From Rusavskia elegans (lineage: Eukaryota > Ascomycota > Lecanoromycetes > Teloschistales > Teloschistaceae), in the NCBI GenBank assembly GCA_011316305.1, contig SAUG01000016.1:372001-436000 (forward strand): DNA of 64,000 nt. Reading direction: 5' to 3'. The notes below the pieces were generated by a model that did no database searches, had not been told where the DNA came from, and saw nothing but the letters and a program-made list of their open reading frames with translations. The translations under genes and the position numbers were made by a program. How positions within the stretch are numbered: the first letter of the stretch is position 1; the number at the start of each line of letters is the position of its first letter. Below are positions 23,335 through 33,881 of the stretch, in pieces.

Positions 23335-24446
23335 GATGTGGAGCAGAGCCGATTTGCGATTAACGATTTGCCATAGCGGAAGAGGGACAGGAGAGGAATG
23401 CCAGGAATATTTTCGATGCCTTGGGTCGTTCAAATCTCTGGCGCTGACTTCTTTGCTTCCAACGAAGTGTGGGTGGCCTTGGAGTTCGTCTGCGAACCGA
23501 AAGAGAGTCATCAGAAAGATAAGATTCAGATAATCTTTGATGCTAACTGTAAAGGGGCAACCCCGCTCGGAGCTTGCGGCTTGCCCTCGTGTCAAGCATG
23601 CAGCATTTTCTTATCTGATCTTATACGAGGTCACCGGTATCACAGAAGCCGAACATCACCCTTCGAAACCTGGTCCCGGAAAAGCGCCAGATGTGACCAA
23701 CACCACCCAGCAGGGCATCCGATAAACCCGTCAGTCGAGGTACCGGATGTTCTGAGGGATGAGACAGCAAGGTCTTTACTCCGGGGGATAATACTATTGC
23801 TCCGTTATCTGGCCAGACAATAGTCAACATTCCAGGAAGGGCCTAACAACCTTCGAATGTTGAAGTCTACGGTACCTTGGAGCTATGCAGAGTCCAGAGT
23901 AGGTTAAGGCAGACGTCGACTGTCCTCTTCGACCTGGGTTCTTTGAGTGGCTAGACTTTCCATGTAACAACATCTAAGGCTTCGGCTTCGTATATACTAT
24001 TGCGTGCTCTACATCGTCCGACGTCTTTTCTCAAGAATGCGTCCCTGCTACGCTCTGTCGTCTATCGTTCAAAGATACCTTCCCTGACATGAGCTGCTAT
24101 GGTACGATATTGAAGCTATCAATACATGATTGAGTCTTTGGGATTTTCCATTTTCGATGAAAGGACGGTTTAATACGATGACCATAAAAAGACTGTACAG
24201 ACAACAGGTATGAGATCAAGATTGCCCAATTTGCGAAACATAGCGGCTCGCGGGGAGCAGAAAAATCCGGACACTAATAAGCCTATAGTCTTATGCATTG
24301 ACAGAGCATCCGATTTGGCTGGCAGTCGTGGGTTTCAGTGTCCAATCCGGCATTCGATTTGGCTGGAAGTCGCGGTTTCGAGTGCCCAATCCGCCAAGTC
24401 GAAGTGTCCGAACGATTCTGCTCGCCGTGAGAGCGGATAACGGTGT
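23335..24446. other. Intergenic 1.1 kb
   Basis: Promoter side of the ABC transporter gene and 3' flank of the phospholipase gene. It contains a two-copy 44-bp tandem duplication (24306-24393). No gene is seen. Confidence 0.55.
24306..24393. repeat. Two-copy 44-bp imperfect tandem repeat
   Basis: Each unit begins GCATYCGATTTGGCTGG and ends CCAATCCG; units span 24306-24349 and 24350-24393. The copies differ at about eight positions, mostly C/T changes plus one compensating pair of single-base indels. It lies within the 3' flank of the sphingomyelinase-D-like gene. Confidence 0.8.
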
Positions 24447-25409
24447 CTACCACGGCGGGTTTTTGTTAGTGGCAACGAAGCGTTGACCCTGATGCGCTTT
24501 AACCCAGTCGAGCAAGTCGTTGGCAGCAGCACGAGTGTCCTTCACATCCTCATAGTCTGCGTTTTTCAAGCCATAGATCATGCCGTCAACGCCCGCAGTC
24601 TCAAGCTCTTTTCGGACATATTCACCCTGGCCGATGGTGGAAACCCACCCGAACACCTGACCAAACTTCGCAGAATCGACGGCTTGGCGCAGTTCAGTGC
24701 AAGTGTAGTACTTGTCTTCCTTGCAGTTGCCAAACTCGTGCGGGAGCTCAGTGTCGCCATACGAGGAAACCCGTCTGGATTTGTCCTTAGGTCCTCCGCT
24801 TTCGAATCGTTCGAGGGCTTGCTTCGGGTTGCCATCCAGGTTAATGGCTTCGTTGCTGTTCAAGCCATCACGAATGAAAGGGTACGTCTTGCTGTTAGCC
24901 TTGAGGATGTAGCCGTACATGACTCTGACACCAGCCGGCTGCAGGATTTGGCGCGCGAGGTCTCGGAGACCCCGTACCGAACAATGCTGCCATTCTTGAT
25001 CATCCGGATCACACCAGTCAGGCATCTTGATATCGAGCCATACGAAAGTAATCTGCTTGCCATTTAGCCGTTCCTTGGCGATATGGTTGAAAATATCCTT
25101 GGCCGAATCGCCCCAGCTGTTCGCAGAATGATCGTGATCAGCCCACCAACCTTCCTTGTAAGCCATCATGTCCACTTCGATTGCGTTGGCCCCGTGCTCC
25201 AGAGCGGCATCGACGCCCCTGCCCGTCAATACACGATGGGCGATGAGATAGAAAGGCCGAGGAGTCTGGGCCCCTTGAGCACGGGTGATGAGGTCATCGT
25301 CGCTCGTGGAGGGAATGGATACTTGGTGGGTGATACTGATACAAAGGGCGATGCTGATAAGAAAGGCGGTGGCACCAATAGAACGAAACATGGGTATGGG
25401 GTAGACCAT
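24447..25409 (-). CDS. Secreted sphingomyelinase D / phospholipase D (SicTox-like family)
   Basis: 320 residues, intronless, starting at the ATG at 25409; a second ATG at 25391 is possible. The N-terminus has a signal peptide (SIGATAFLISIALCISITHQ). The fold is the GDPD-like barrel: catalytic His58 in YLIAHRV, metal ligands Glu78 and Asp80 in NAIEVDMMAY, a second His in WWADHDHS, and a metal-binding Asp in VWLDIK. The C-terminus ends ATNKNPPW, close to the SMD-tail motif of spider, bacterial and fungal sphingomyelinase-D-like enzymes. Family members cleave sphingomyelin or lysophospholipids, often giving a cyclic phosphate. Substrate here is unknown, and fungal members are usually regarded as lipid-degrading rather than venom enzymes. 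No breaks or frameshifts are seen. Confidence 0.9.
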   Translation of the reverse strand: MVYPIPMFRSIGATAFLISIALCISITHQVSIPSTSDDDLITRAQGAQTPRPFYLIAHRVLTGRGVDAALEHGANAIEVDMMAYKEGWWADHDHSANSWGDSAKDIFNHIAKERLNGKQITFVWLDIKMPDWCDPDDQEWQHCSVRGLRDLARQILQPAGVRVMYGYILKANSKTYPFIRDGLNSNEAINLDGNPKQALERFESGGPKDKSRRVSSYGDTELPHEFGNCKEDKYYTCTELRQAVDSAKFGQVFGWVSTIGQGEYVRKELETAGVDGMIYGLKNADYEDVKDTRAAANDLLDWVKAHQGQRFVATNKNPPW

Positions 25410-27129
25410 TGTCAGGCCTTTCAAGTACTGATTTGGTGGGGGCTCTCGCTCAATAGTAGAAAGAGAAGAGGAAGGAAGGAAAACGAAGGGAACAGATCGA
25501 CCCAGAAGCTTCGTACACGGGTTTTCTCAAGTTCGGCTCGCTAGTCGAGAAGAGAGGTAGACTTTGCTGGTAGTGACAGATGGCTCGAATGGTTCCAGAC
25601 ATCTAATCTTATAAGCATTTCCAAGCTTTGTCTTAGATTCCTACAAACACCGCAAAGCTCAACCCTCACTCGGAGACGGAGTCATCTGCGCCATGTCCAC
25701 GAACAGCCATGCAGCAATGCTGGGAAGGGATTGGACTTCATTGTGACGATATTACTACAGCATCACGAGGTTACTTCTCAGCGGAACAGACTTATCATCC
25801 TTGTGCTCTCCTCGAGGGTGATGAGGTGAGATCAGGGTTACTCTTAGAAGGCTTATGAAGTATTTCGCCGTGGCTTAGAATCTCCATGGAAGATGGAACC
25901 CATCTCGGTGCGAAAAGATGATCCGTGCAAGGCGAAGTGCTACATGCTCACCATGTGCGACTGATCACTGCAATGACCCAGTTGGAGATGTCAGACCGTA
26001 CCGCGAATATGCAACACCTGCTGACATTTGATTAGAGTCAGCGTTGTCACCCTCGACAAGCTTGAAGCGATACCAACCAATTGACTGCTTCTGTAAGTGC
26101 CAACCTAAAGGACGAAGATGGCATTAAATAGAGGGAAGAATACGTAACGATTCGTAATAAAGTCTCTCTTGGATCCCTTGTTACAGTTTGCCTCAGGTTT
26201 CAGACCTCTACCAGCATTGACCTTAGAGTTCGCGCCGGCCTTTGGCCTAGACCATTTTCGACCAAGCACTACTAAAGACGCTAGACTATCCGCGCGCCGC
26301 GCTCGCTAGACCTTTTCGATAAGTCCTAGATTACTAAGGTCACTCCTGAACTAACTAAGAAAGGTCCGAGGTTTCCGCTATTTCTCGAATGCGGTTAAGC
26401 GTCGCGCTACCGCCGGGCCCAAATTTCTAGGCGGGCAGGGTATATAGTTAGCTTAGAAAATCTGATGCCACGCTAGTGGGCCGTGTGCAGGTCTGAGGAC
26501 TGAGGCAAGTTACAGTGAGCTTTGCCATGACAATATTGATATTAATGTATATGTATCCCTGGGTCTGTGTCATTTGAATGGAGTGATAAGAATGACCTTT
26601 CATGCGCAGTCAGATTTCTTCCAAACTCGAATTATATTTTCGTCATTGCACCAGCAGAAAGTGGTCGGTCCGAACCCCTGCGACCGCCCACCCATTGTCC
26701 GTGGCATGGCGCAAGAAAAAGGGTGATCAGTGGGGTCTCACGCGTGGGGATAAGTAGTAGAGTAATTGATACTCCATCTCCCAGAACCAGACTACTTCCC
26801 TTCTGTTGTCCCGAACATGTCAGCTGCATAAGGAGCGTCAAGCTAAGACGGTAGTACCAATCTATACATGCCCCTTGCCCAATAGAGATGTGAAGCACGG
26901 ATACTCTGGTGGCCAACCTCCGCGCGCCGCTTACAATAATACACGGCCTAAGGCATTTGACGGAGAGCTCCGCTTGGCCAGAGGTTATTAGGAAGTGAAA
27001 CTACTTCCCGAGTCACTCAGTTGAGTCAATTGATTTATACCTGTCACGACACCCTACACATTACAGTGTACTGGAATCACTTTCCCCTGTTGTCTCTGTT
27101 TCTCCCGTTTGTGAGGATCGTAACGAAGA
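25410..27129. other. Intergenic 1.7 kb
   Basis: Upstream region shared by the divergent phospholipase and methyltransferase genes. Short open frames (for example 26567-26854) resemble nothing known. A 240-bp patch at 26225-26460 has RIP-like dinucleotide content. Otherwise I see nothing. Confidence 0.5.
26225..26460. repeat. RIP-like patch, possible relic of a repeat
   Basis: Rich in CTAG, CTA and TTAG with few CA or TG dinucleotides, while CG-rich strings (CCGCGCGCCGCGCTCGC) survive. That is unlike the flanks and like partly RIP-mutated sequence. Boundaries are approximate and no repeat family is recognised. Confidence 0.35.
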
Positions 27130-28663
27130 ATGGCTGCTGTGGATTCTGCCGTTGAAATAGAGCCTGAGATAGAGGCGAGCGCTGTTGGTGATCCCCTGTT
27201 TGCTTTTCCCGTACAACTCCCCTACTTATCCCTGTTGGACAGTATGGCGAAGAGCCAGATTCTGCTTATGACTCGGAAGTGTATGTTGGAAAACCGCTAT
27301 GTGAACGTTATATCCACATTCTTATTCGCTGTCAAGCGCGAGTTACACCACATCATTAGCCTCCAACGTTACCAATTACAAAGAGGAGCATGGCCGGAGG
27401 TACCATGCGTTCGAAAACGCAGGTTCGTATTGAAACTCCAAAGCGGATCAAGATGTAGCTCGAATGAACAGTTTCTAGGCTATATCTATCCCAATGATGA
27501 AGTACAAATGCTAGGCTCTTCTGTACCCGGAGCAACGGCTCACGCCAGATCAGAAAGAGACAGAGCGTCTCGACATCATGCATAAGTTGACCGAGGTCAG
27601 CCTGGGTGGAAAACTAAACCTCGCGCCAATCCCCTCCAACGCACAACGGATACTTGACATTGGTACCGGGACAGGCATATGGGCTATCGAGACTGGTAAG
27701 AACAACCCCTTCATCGCAAAACGCAATTTGTCCCGTTATTCCTGACTTATTATTCGCTTCAGGCGACAGATATCCCAAAGCAGAAGTGAGGCAGCTGAGC
27801 AGCGATGCTCCGAAGATGTCAATATCCATTAATCGTCACAGATTCTAGGGAACGACCTAAGTCCTATCCAGCCCAGGTGGTATGCCAACCCAATCCTTTC
27901 GTTTGACAATCCTGGTAGAAACAACCGTCTTAGCTCATTATTGCTGCGGTAGGGTTCCCCCCAATGTCCGGTTCGAAGTGGACAACGTCGAGGAAGACTG
28001 GACCTACCATCAGCCATTCGACTACATCCACTGTCGCATGATGGGCAACGCCATCCGAGATTGGCCTAGGCTGAATCGGCAATGCTTCGAGTAGGTCCCT
28101 TGTTTATTCATCGAGCACTTCGGAATCTTAAACCTGTTAGGCATACAAGACCAGGCGGATGGGTCGAGTTCATCGATCTCGATCTCACATGGACCTCCCC
28201 GGACGGCTCCCTAAAAGAAAGCCACGCCAGCAAACAAATCGGGAACGAATTTATCAAAGCCTCCCGCGAGGCTGGTATCGAACCATGCCCCGGTCTCTAC
28301 CTCGAGGGTTGGATGAAGGACGCAGGTTTCAAGGATGTCAAAGCAGAGAAGTTCGTTTGGCCCGTGGGTACTTGGCCGAAAGACAAACATCTCGTAAGTG
28401 GGGGAATCCTACCCGATGCACTTTGGACGATAATCTCAATCCGGGGCTGATATGGTTCACAGAAAGAAGTCGGCGCCTGGAATTACCTCCAGCTCATGGA
28501 AGGCCTCGAAGCTTTCACATATGCTCTCTTCACCCGGAACCTGGGTATGTCCAAGGCGGAAGTCGAGGTCATCTGTGCGAATATCAGGAAGGAACTCAAG
28601 AATCCTGCGATGCATGCTATGTTCCATCTACACGTGGCTTACGGTCAGAAGCCAGAAGTATAG
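27130..28663 (+). CDS. LaeA-like SAM-dependent methyltransferase, ten exons
   Basis: The region looks like a broken gene until spliced. Exons 27130-27183, 27243-27280, 27337-27422, 27479-27501, 27554-27695, 27763-27785, 27842-27879, 27953-28090, 28141-28393 and 28463-28663 give 331 intact residues with all phases closing. The protein has an acidic start, then NYKEEHGRRYHAFENAG, YPNDEKETERLDIMH, motif I RILDIGTGTGIWAIE (SAM binding), ILGNDLSPIQPRWVPPNVRF, DYIHCRMMG, and FEHTRPGGWVEFIDLDL. This is the class I fold of the fungal LaeA-like/TAM-domain family, often near secondary-metabolite genes. The methyl acceptor is unknown and LaeA function itself is not implied. Two exons are only 23 nt. It sits beside the phospholipase and transporter genes, not in a biosynthetic cluster. 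Confidence 0.88.
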
Positions 28664-29001
28664 GGGTCGTTACAGGTCTCTTGACCGGCATTATGAAATG
28701 ATTGGTGACTATCATGTTGTACTTGGGTCTGTAGCTTGGTCCGAGAACGTAGGATGTGGGGGTGGTAACGGATGAATGCGTTTGCTCACATAAATAAGGT
28801 CCTACATTTGACTGTATACCATGTTCTTATTTGATGACAATATTTGGAGTTGCAGGTAAATTACCTCCAGTTGTCGTAGACTGACTGATCTCGTCTCGCT
28901 TCTACATCTGAGCAAAGGCCAGCAGTACAAATAGGGTATCTCCAAAGGCGACATAGTAAACTCCATGAACAATGCAATACAATGGCAGTCGGGTCTTGCT
29001 T
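28664..29001. other. Intergenic between convergent genes
   Basis: 3' flanks of the methyltransferase and LTV1 genes. Nothing else is seen. Confidence 0.6.
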
Positions 29002-30383
29002 TTAAGCCTTCTGCTGGCTTAGCCTCGCCGGTCCTAATTCTCTCCGAACCTCATCAAGCTGTTCCAATCCGCTCTGGTATCCCCCTTTCTTGACACGTTT
29101 CTTACCGCTCATCGAATAACTCCCCAGGAACTCATCCATGATGCTATCGAAATCGTTCCTTAGAGGCGGCGGCGCTTGACTCGAAGCAACAGAGCTGGGT
29201 CTTGAGAGTATTGAACTGCCAGTCATGACCGAAGCACCATCATCAGCTTCATCCATATCCTCTTCTGTGTAGTCTTCCAGGGTCTTGTCGAAGCGGGCAT
29301 CCTGTAGAGTCTGGCCTTCGGTCCGGAAAAGTGAAGAACTCGTCATGGAGTATCCTGTGCTAGAAGTCATAGCGCCTTTCCTTTTCTTACGGCGGCCGCC
29401 CGTCGTTGAGGTGCCCGTCACGATGGACGATTGCAGATCGGGGCCTTCGGCGTTAGGGGCTGCAGCTTTGGCCTTCTTCTCCGCTGTTTTGAATTTGCTA
29501 AACTCCTTCATCCAGTCGCCATCGCCGTGGTCGGGTAGATCTGACATTGCCACGTCGCCGTCGGCATTGGGGGTTTGCGCTACAATGGACATTTTGTATT
29601 CTTTGACAGGCTTGACAGTATCGTCTGTTTCCCATCCGTCATCCTCCATGGCATCTTCATCGCCAGCGAAACCTAAGTCTTCGAATTCTTCCAGGCTAAC
29701 TTCGCCGTCTTTTGCAAGTTCACCGAACAAATCTTCCTCATCGTCGACATAAGCATCGTCTTCTAGTGCTTCCAAGGCCTCACGTAATCTGGGGTCCATA
29801 TCCGGCTGGAAGCCGGCCAAAGCATCTGGTATGTCCTGTTGATTTTGGTATGTCGTTCGTCTAAGATCCTTTGAAGGTAGAACATCTTCATCAAGAAGTT
29901 GCGTTCTTGATGTGTTCTCGCTAATTGATGTTTCTCGAAGAGCATCTTCCAGGCTTATTTTCTGCTTGCCTTTGGCGTCTTTTCTCGAGACTGGGGCTTC
30001 CACAAAATAGCTTTCGCCCTTCGAGTTCTGGTCGTTCAGATCTCGCAAATGCTGCATGTAGTCATAGCCGGTATCGTCATAGTAGACACCATACTCAGCT
30101 ACCTCTCCTTCATTTTCCCGGACTGGTGGCTGGCTGCCTATGCGATTCGTATCCTGAAAGAGTTCCGACTCTAAATCGGTCCGGGTCTTGATCTTCCGGG
30201 CTTGGGATGGGGCAAGCTCTTGAAATACCATAGAGCTGCTGGACGCATCATGTATTTTTGGATCATTTTGAGGGCGATGGACCAGTGCGAATGTCGTCGC
30301 ATGGTTCTTGTCACTGGAGGTAGTTAGTCAGGAGTGGAAGCGAGGGCTGACGGGAAAACTCACATCCACCCTTTTCGAGGCAT
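29002..30383 (-). CDS. LTV1: Ribosome biogenesis factor Ltv1
   Basis: 443 residues. A 20-nt first exon (30383-30364) encodes MPRKGW and splices in phase to 30313-29002, restoring the family start MPRKGWIDKNHATTFALVHR. PQNDPKIHD follows. Further signatures are VYYDDTGYDYMQHLRDL, near residue 100, and long acidic stretches (EALEDDAYVDDEEDLFGEL, DLGFAGDEDAMEDDGWETDD). The C-terminal DEFLGSYSMSGKKRVKKGGY matches the Ltv1 tail. Ltv1 assembles on pre-40S particles with uS3/Enp1 and is released by casein-kinase phosphorylation before cytoplasmic maturation. It is divergently paired with LSG1, a 60S factor, at 254 bp. Confidence 0.95.
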
Positions 30384-30637
30384 CTTGGCAAGCTGTGATT
30401 GTTGTATGCGAGGTTTTCTATTAATCAACTTGATGTGAACTACAGCGAGACAGCCGTAGTGGGAATTTGTGTGGGAGGAATGACGTAGAGTCGGAGCGAA
30501 ACTGTCGATTTCGCCGACCTTTATTTCCACTTCACCATTTATCAGCAGCGTTGTGGTCAATTCTTTCACTACACAAGCGTTCGGAATCTCTGCAGTGTTG
30601 CCCCTTATGTGCCATCGAATAGAAAATACCAGCTAAG
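30384..30637. promoter_or_regulatory. Shared divergent promoter, LTV1 and LSG1
   Basis: Start codons lie 254 bp apart on opposite strands, so both ribosome-biogenesis genes must use this interval. A CRE-like half palindrome TGACGTAG occurs near 30481. No other site is assigned. Co-regulation is inferred. Confidence 0.5.
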
Positions 30638-32666
30638 ATGGTTCTCGCAAAATCAAAAAAGGCCGTCGGACTGGGCAACAGTCTCATGAATGACCGCTTT
30701 GGCAAAGGCAAAGGAGCGGACCGCAAGAAAGTCTCAGCTGGTATACACAGGATCGACCAAGATGGCCAGACAGTTCGTCATATCTTTCGAACAATCCGAT
30801 GCTTGTGCTGATATTAGTGACCAGTATGTCACAAATGCGCCCAAAGAAGCCGACTGGGTCAAGATGCGCAGTGTCACTGAGCAAGGTGCTCTCGATGAAT
30901 TCCTCAGCACGGCCGAATTGGCAGGAACAGACTTTACGGCTGAGAAGATGAACAATGTGAAAATCATTCACACCGACCAGAAAAACCCCTACCTGCTCTC
31001 CGCCGCTGAGGAAAGGTCCACTCTAAGGAAACAGATGGCAAAGCGAAGCCGCCTCACTGTGCCGAGACGACCTCAATGGGACGAGAACACAACTGCTCAA
31101 GACCTCGATAAAAGAGAAAGAGCCAGTCTGCTGGATTGGAGACGAGGTCTAGCAGAGTTGCAAGATACCGACGACCTCCTGATGACGCCCTTCGAGAGGA
31201 ACATAGAAGTATGGCGGCAATTGTGGAGGGTTATTGAGAGATCAGATTTGGTAGTTCAGATTGTTGATGCAAGAGATCCATTACTTTTCCGCTCCGAGGA
31301 TCTGGAGAGATATGTCAAAGAAGTGGACTCGAAGAAAAACAATCTGCTTCTCGTCAATAAGGCCGATATGATGACCTTGAGACAGCGTGAGGCCTGGGCC
31401 GATTACTTCGAAAAGTCCAGCATCAACTACAAGTTCTTCTCCGCCTCGCTAGCCAAAGCAAGAAATGAGGAACTGGATGCAGAAGATGGGGAGCTCGAAG
31501 GCGATGCTTACCCTGACGAATCTCAAGACGCCATACCGCCAGAAGCCGAGAAACTCGCAACAGAAGCCGCCAAGCTTGATGTACTGGATGAACAGGACGA
31601 TGATGATCAATGGGCTAGCGAGGAAGATCTTGAAGACAAGGACGACCTGCGAACCAGGATCCTGACCGTCGATGAACTCGAGGCGCTCTTCCTTGAGAAT
31701 GCCCCCGAAGTAGGAAACCCCAGTTCGGAACATCCACGCAAGACACAGATAGGGTTGGTTGGGTATCCTAATGTTGGGAAGTCATCGACAATCAACGCAT
31801 TGATTGGTGCCAAGAAAGTGTCAGTCTCGTCAACACCGGGCAAGACAAAGCATTTCCAGACGATTCATCTCAGTCCTGAAGTTATACTTTGCGATTGCCC
31901 AGGTCTAGTCTTCCCAAACTTTGCTACTACCAAAGCCGAGCTTGTATGCAATGGTATTCTACCTATTGATCAACTGCGAGAATTTACTGGACCCGCAGGC
32001 CTGGTTGCGAAGAGGATACCGCAAGCTTTCTTTGAGGCGCTGTACGGTGTGAAGGTAAGTACACGACCATTAGAAGAAGGAGGTACTGGCATCCCTACTG
32101 CCGAGGAGATCTTGGTTGCTTATGCCGTTGCCCGCGGGTTTGCGAAGACCGGTCAAGGACAACCAGATGAATCTCGAGCAGCACGATATATACTTAAGGA
32201 CTACGTCAGTGGAAAACTCCTCTTCTGCCAACCACCACCAAGTGATCCCCCAATCGACACTCGAGAGTTCAACCGAGAGCTTTACGATTTGGAACATCTA
32301 CCGCAGAAAAGGCAAGCGGCATTGGCGGTACAGGCAGAAGGGTCTATCACGGGTTCAGAAGACCCTTCTCTCATGGACAATTCCGAGATCTTGCCCGCGC
32401 CGCCTCTTCAAGGAGAGAAGTCCACGAGACTGGATCGGAAGTTCTTCGGTCCCGGACAGGGAACTGCTGGCCACATGACAATGCCATTTAACCACCAGTA
32501 CAGTGAGCAAGGAATGGCATCACGGAGACAATTGTCCGGGAGAAAGGCGCAAACCATGCTTGCGCTGGAGAAGAACATTGATCCTACCGAGTTGAAGATG
32601 ATGAATAGCAAGAAGCATTTCAAGGGTCGTAAGGCAAAGCCGAAGGCTGCTCAATACGACCTTTGA
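30638..32666 (+). CDS. LSG1: Large-subunit GTPase Lsg1
   Basis: Cytoplasmic GTPase that helps release the export adaptor Nmd3 from pre-60S subunits. Exons 30638-30772 and 30825-32666 join in phase (52-nt intron) for 658 residues. The start MVLAKSKKAVGLGNSLMNDR is the family beginning. GTPase motifs are circularly permuted, as in the YlqF/YRG class: G4 NKAD (about residue 223) comes before G1 GYPNVGKSS (about 356), a G2-like TPGKTKHFQT, and G3 DCPG (about 401). A long acidic insert (DEQDDDDQWASEEDLEDKDD) separates G4 and G1. RPLEEGGTGIPTAEEILVAY and a basic tail complete it. Confidence 0.96.
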
Positions 32667-33159
32667 AGGAAGGTTCAAGACCCTCTTCGATATAGGTCCG
32701 GTCATTATGCTTGCAATTGCACACCGAGGAGACTCACATCTGAGTCGGCTTTGCTTTTGATCGATCAACACGGCCGAAACACCCCCTGCACTCGAATGGT
32801 TCCCGATGTTTCCATGCATGCATCGAGGGGGCAACCTGTTGCCTGTGCAACCGTAGTTGTGCTTGATTTTGTCCCCTCGGTAGGTGTGTGTCTCCTCTTT
32901 CCTTGATATTCGCAGAGCCCCTCAACTGAAACTGCCACAATGGCTCAACGTACGGTTATTCGGATGAGTCTTGCAGATCTGAGGGGCATGAATACACCTA
33001 ATCCTGAAGCCCCAGCACAGCGCCAGATACGTTGTACTACGTGATTGAATCGAGGGTCTTGAGGGACAATCTGGCATTCGGCGTGACCCTTTTCCCGTGC
33101 GCTCCCTTGTTGAAGCGCGGAATCTGATTTGCAGGATTCATCCACGAGCCCGATCATTC
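32667..33159. other. Intergenic
   Basis: 3' flank of LSG1 and upstream region of a small gene. An ATG at 32940 in a good context opens a 34-codon frame, but I could not splice it in phase to the downstream small gene. Confidence 0.4.
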
Positions 33160-33543
33160 ATGGCGGAAGCGGGCAACCCTGAGTTTGTACACATCACCTG
33201 GAAGGAAACTTCAGGCGAGGAGGTGATTGTCAAGGAGCACAATCCAGTTGTTTTTGCAACCTCTCAGGACACCTCTTTGTACCTCATCATCCATCGCGAG
33301 ATGTGGTTCCTCGCTTCTCCTCCTTACGACAGATCAGACCTGGGAGGCACTTTCCTCTCCCAGGACGAAGCGAATGCCGCTGCCCACAGGATCTTTCAGC
33401 AAAAGGTTGGCGACAACCACGTATTGAAGGCCCAGCGCAAGGACGACGGATGCCTCGAATGTGAAGCCAGCCATCCAGATCCGGATCGGGAAGGCTATCT
33501 TTGGCAAGTCGAAGTCACCAGAAGTGGATGGAATGCATTGTGA
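33160..33543 (+). CDS. Hypothetical protein, 127 aa
   Basis: I do not recognise this. The frame begins MAEAGNPEFVHITWKETSGE and runs to a natural stop after RSGWNAL. It has the mixed hydrophobic/charged pattern of a small globular protein, with a central hydrophobic strand (SLYLIIHREMWFLASPP) and two Cys (CLECEA). The open frame continues upstream without an ATG to about 33097, and an acceptor-like TTTGCAG lies at 33128-33134, so a short 5' exon may be missing. There is no signal peptide or membrane helix. It stands between LSG1 and an acyl-CoA dehydrogenase gene. Confidence 0.5.
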   Translation: MAEAGNPEFVHITWKETSGEEVIVKEHNPVVFATSQDTSLYLIIHREMWFLASPPYDRSDLGGTFLSQDEANAAAHRIFQQKVGDNHVLKAQRKDDGCLECEASHPDPDREGYLWQVEVTRSGWNAL

Positions 33544-33881
33544 CAGCTTGTGAAGCACTTGTCGTCGTGAAAAGGAGGCAGCAGGCACTAGCGTCAATGG
33601 CATCGAGACACTTTCCATAGTCATCATCTATGGGCTTCTCTCCAACTTTCGAGTCTTCGTCGAACTCATGCTTTGACGCCTTGTAATGAATGCAATCATG
33701 ATACCCCTGGCGAGCTCACTGTACTGAGCCGAGGTTAATTTTCTAAATTCGGAAACCTGCCCGTTGATTGTGGGGTAGTCGATTTTACGAGGTCTCCAAT
33801 AGCTGTTATGGCGGTCACCATCCTCGCTCGCCGTCCTCTTTGGAGGCCATCTTCGATTTCATCCTCCGGCAAGCTCTTACT
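33544..33881. other. Intergenic
   Basis: Promoter and leader of the acyl-CoA dehydrogenase gene. Nothing else is seen. Confidence 0.5.

Noticed and set aside
27130..28663. Methyltransferase pseudogene
   Set aside because: Nine introns with standard signals restore an intact 331-residue protein, so the stops are intronic.
18265..28663. Secondary-metabolite cluster (transporter, phospholipase, LaeA-like methyltransferase)
   Set aside because: No polyketide synthase, peptide synthetase, terpene synthase or pathway regulator is present nearby.
32053..32075. GTAAGT donor inside LSG1
   Set aside because: The nearest acceptor is only about 19 nt away and the coding frame with RPLEEGGTG continues through, matching the family.
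32940..33160. ATG at 32940 as first exon of the 127-residue gene
   Set aside because: Splicing at the visible GTACGG donor to the TTTGCAG acceptor gives the wrong phase.
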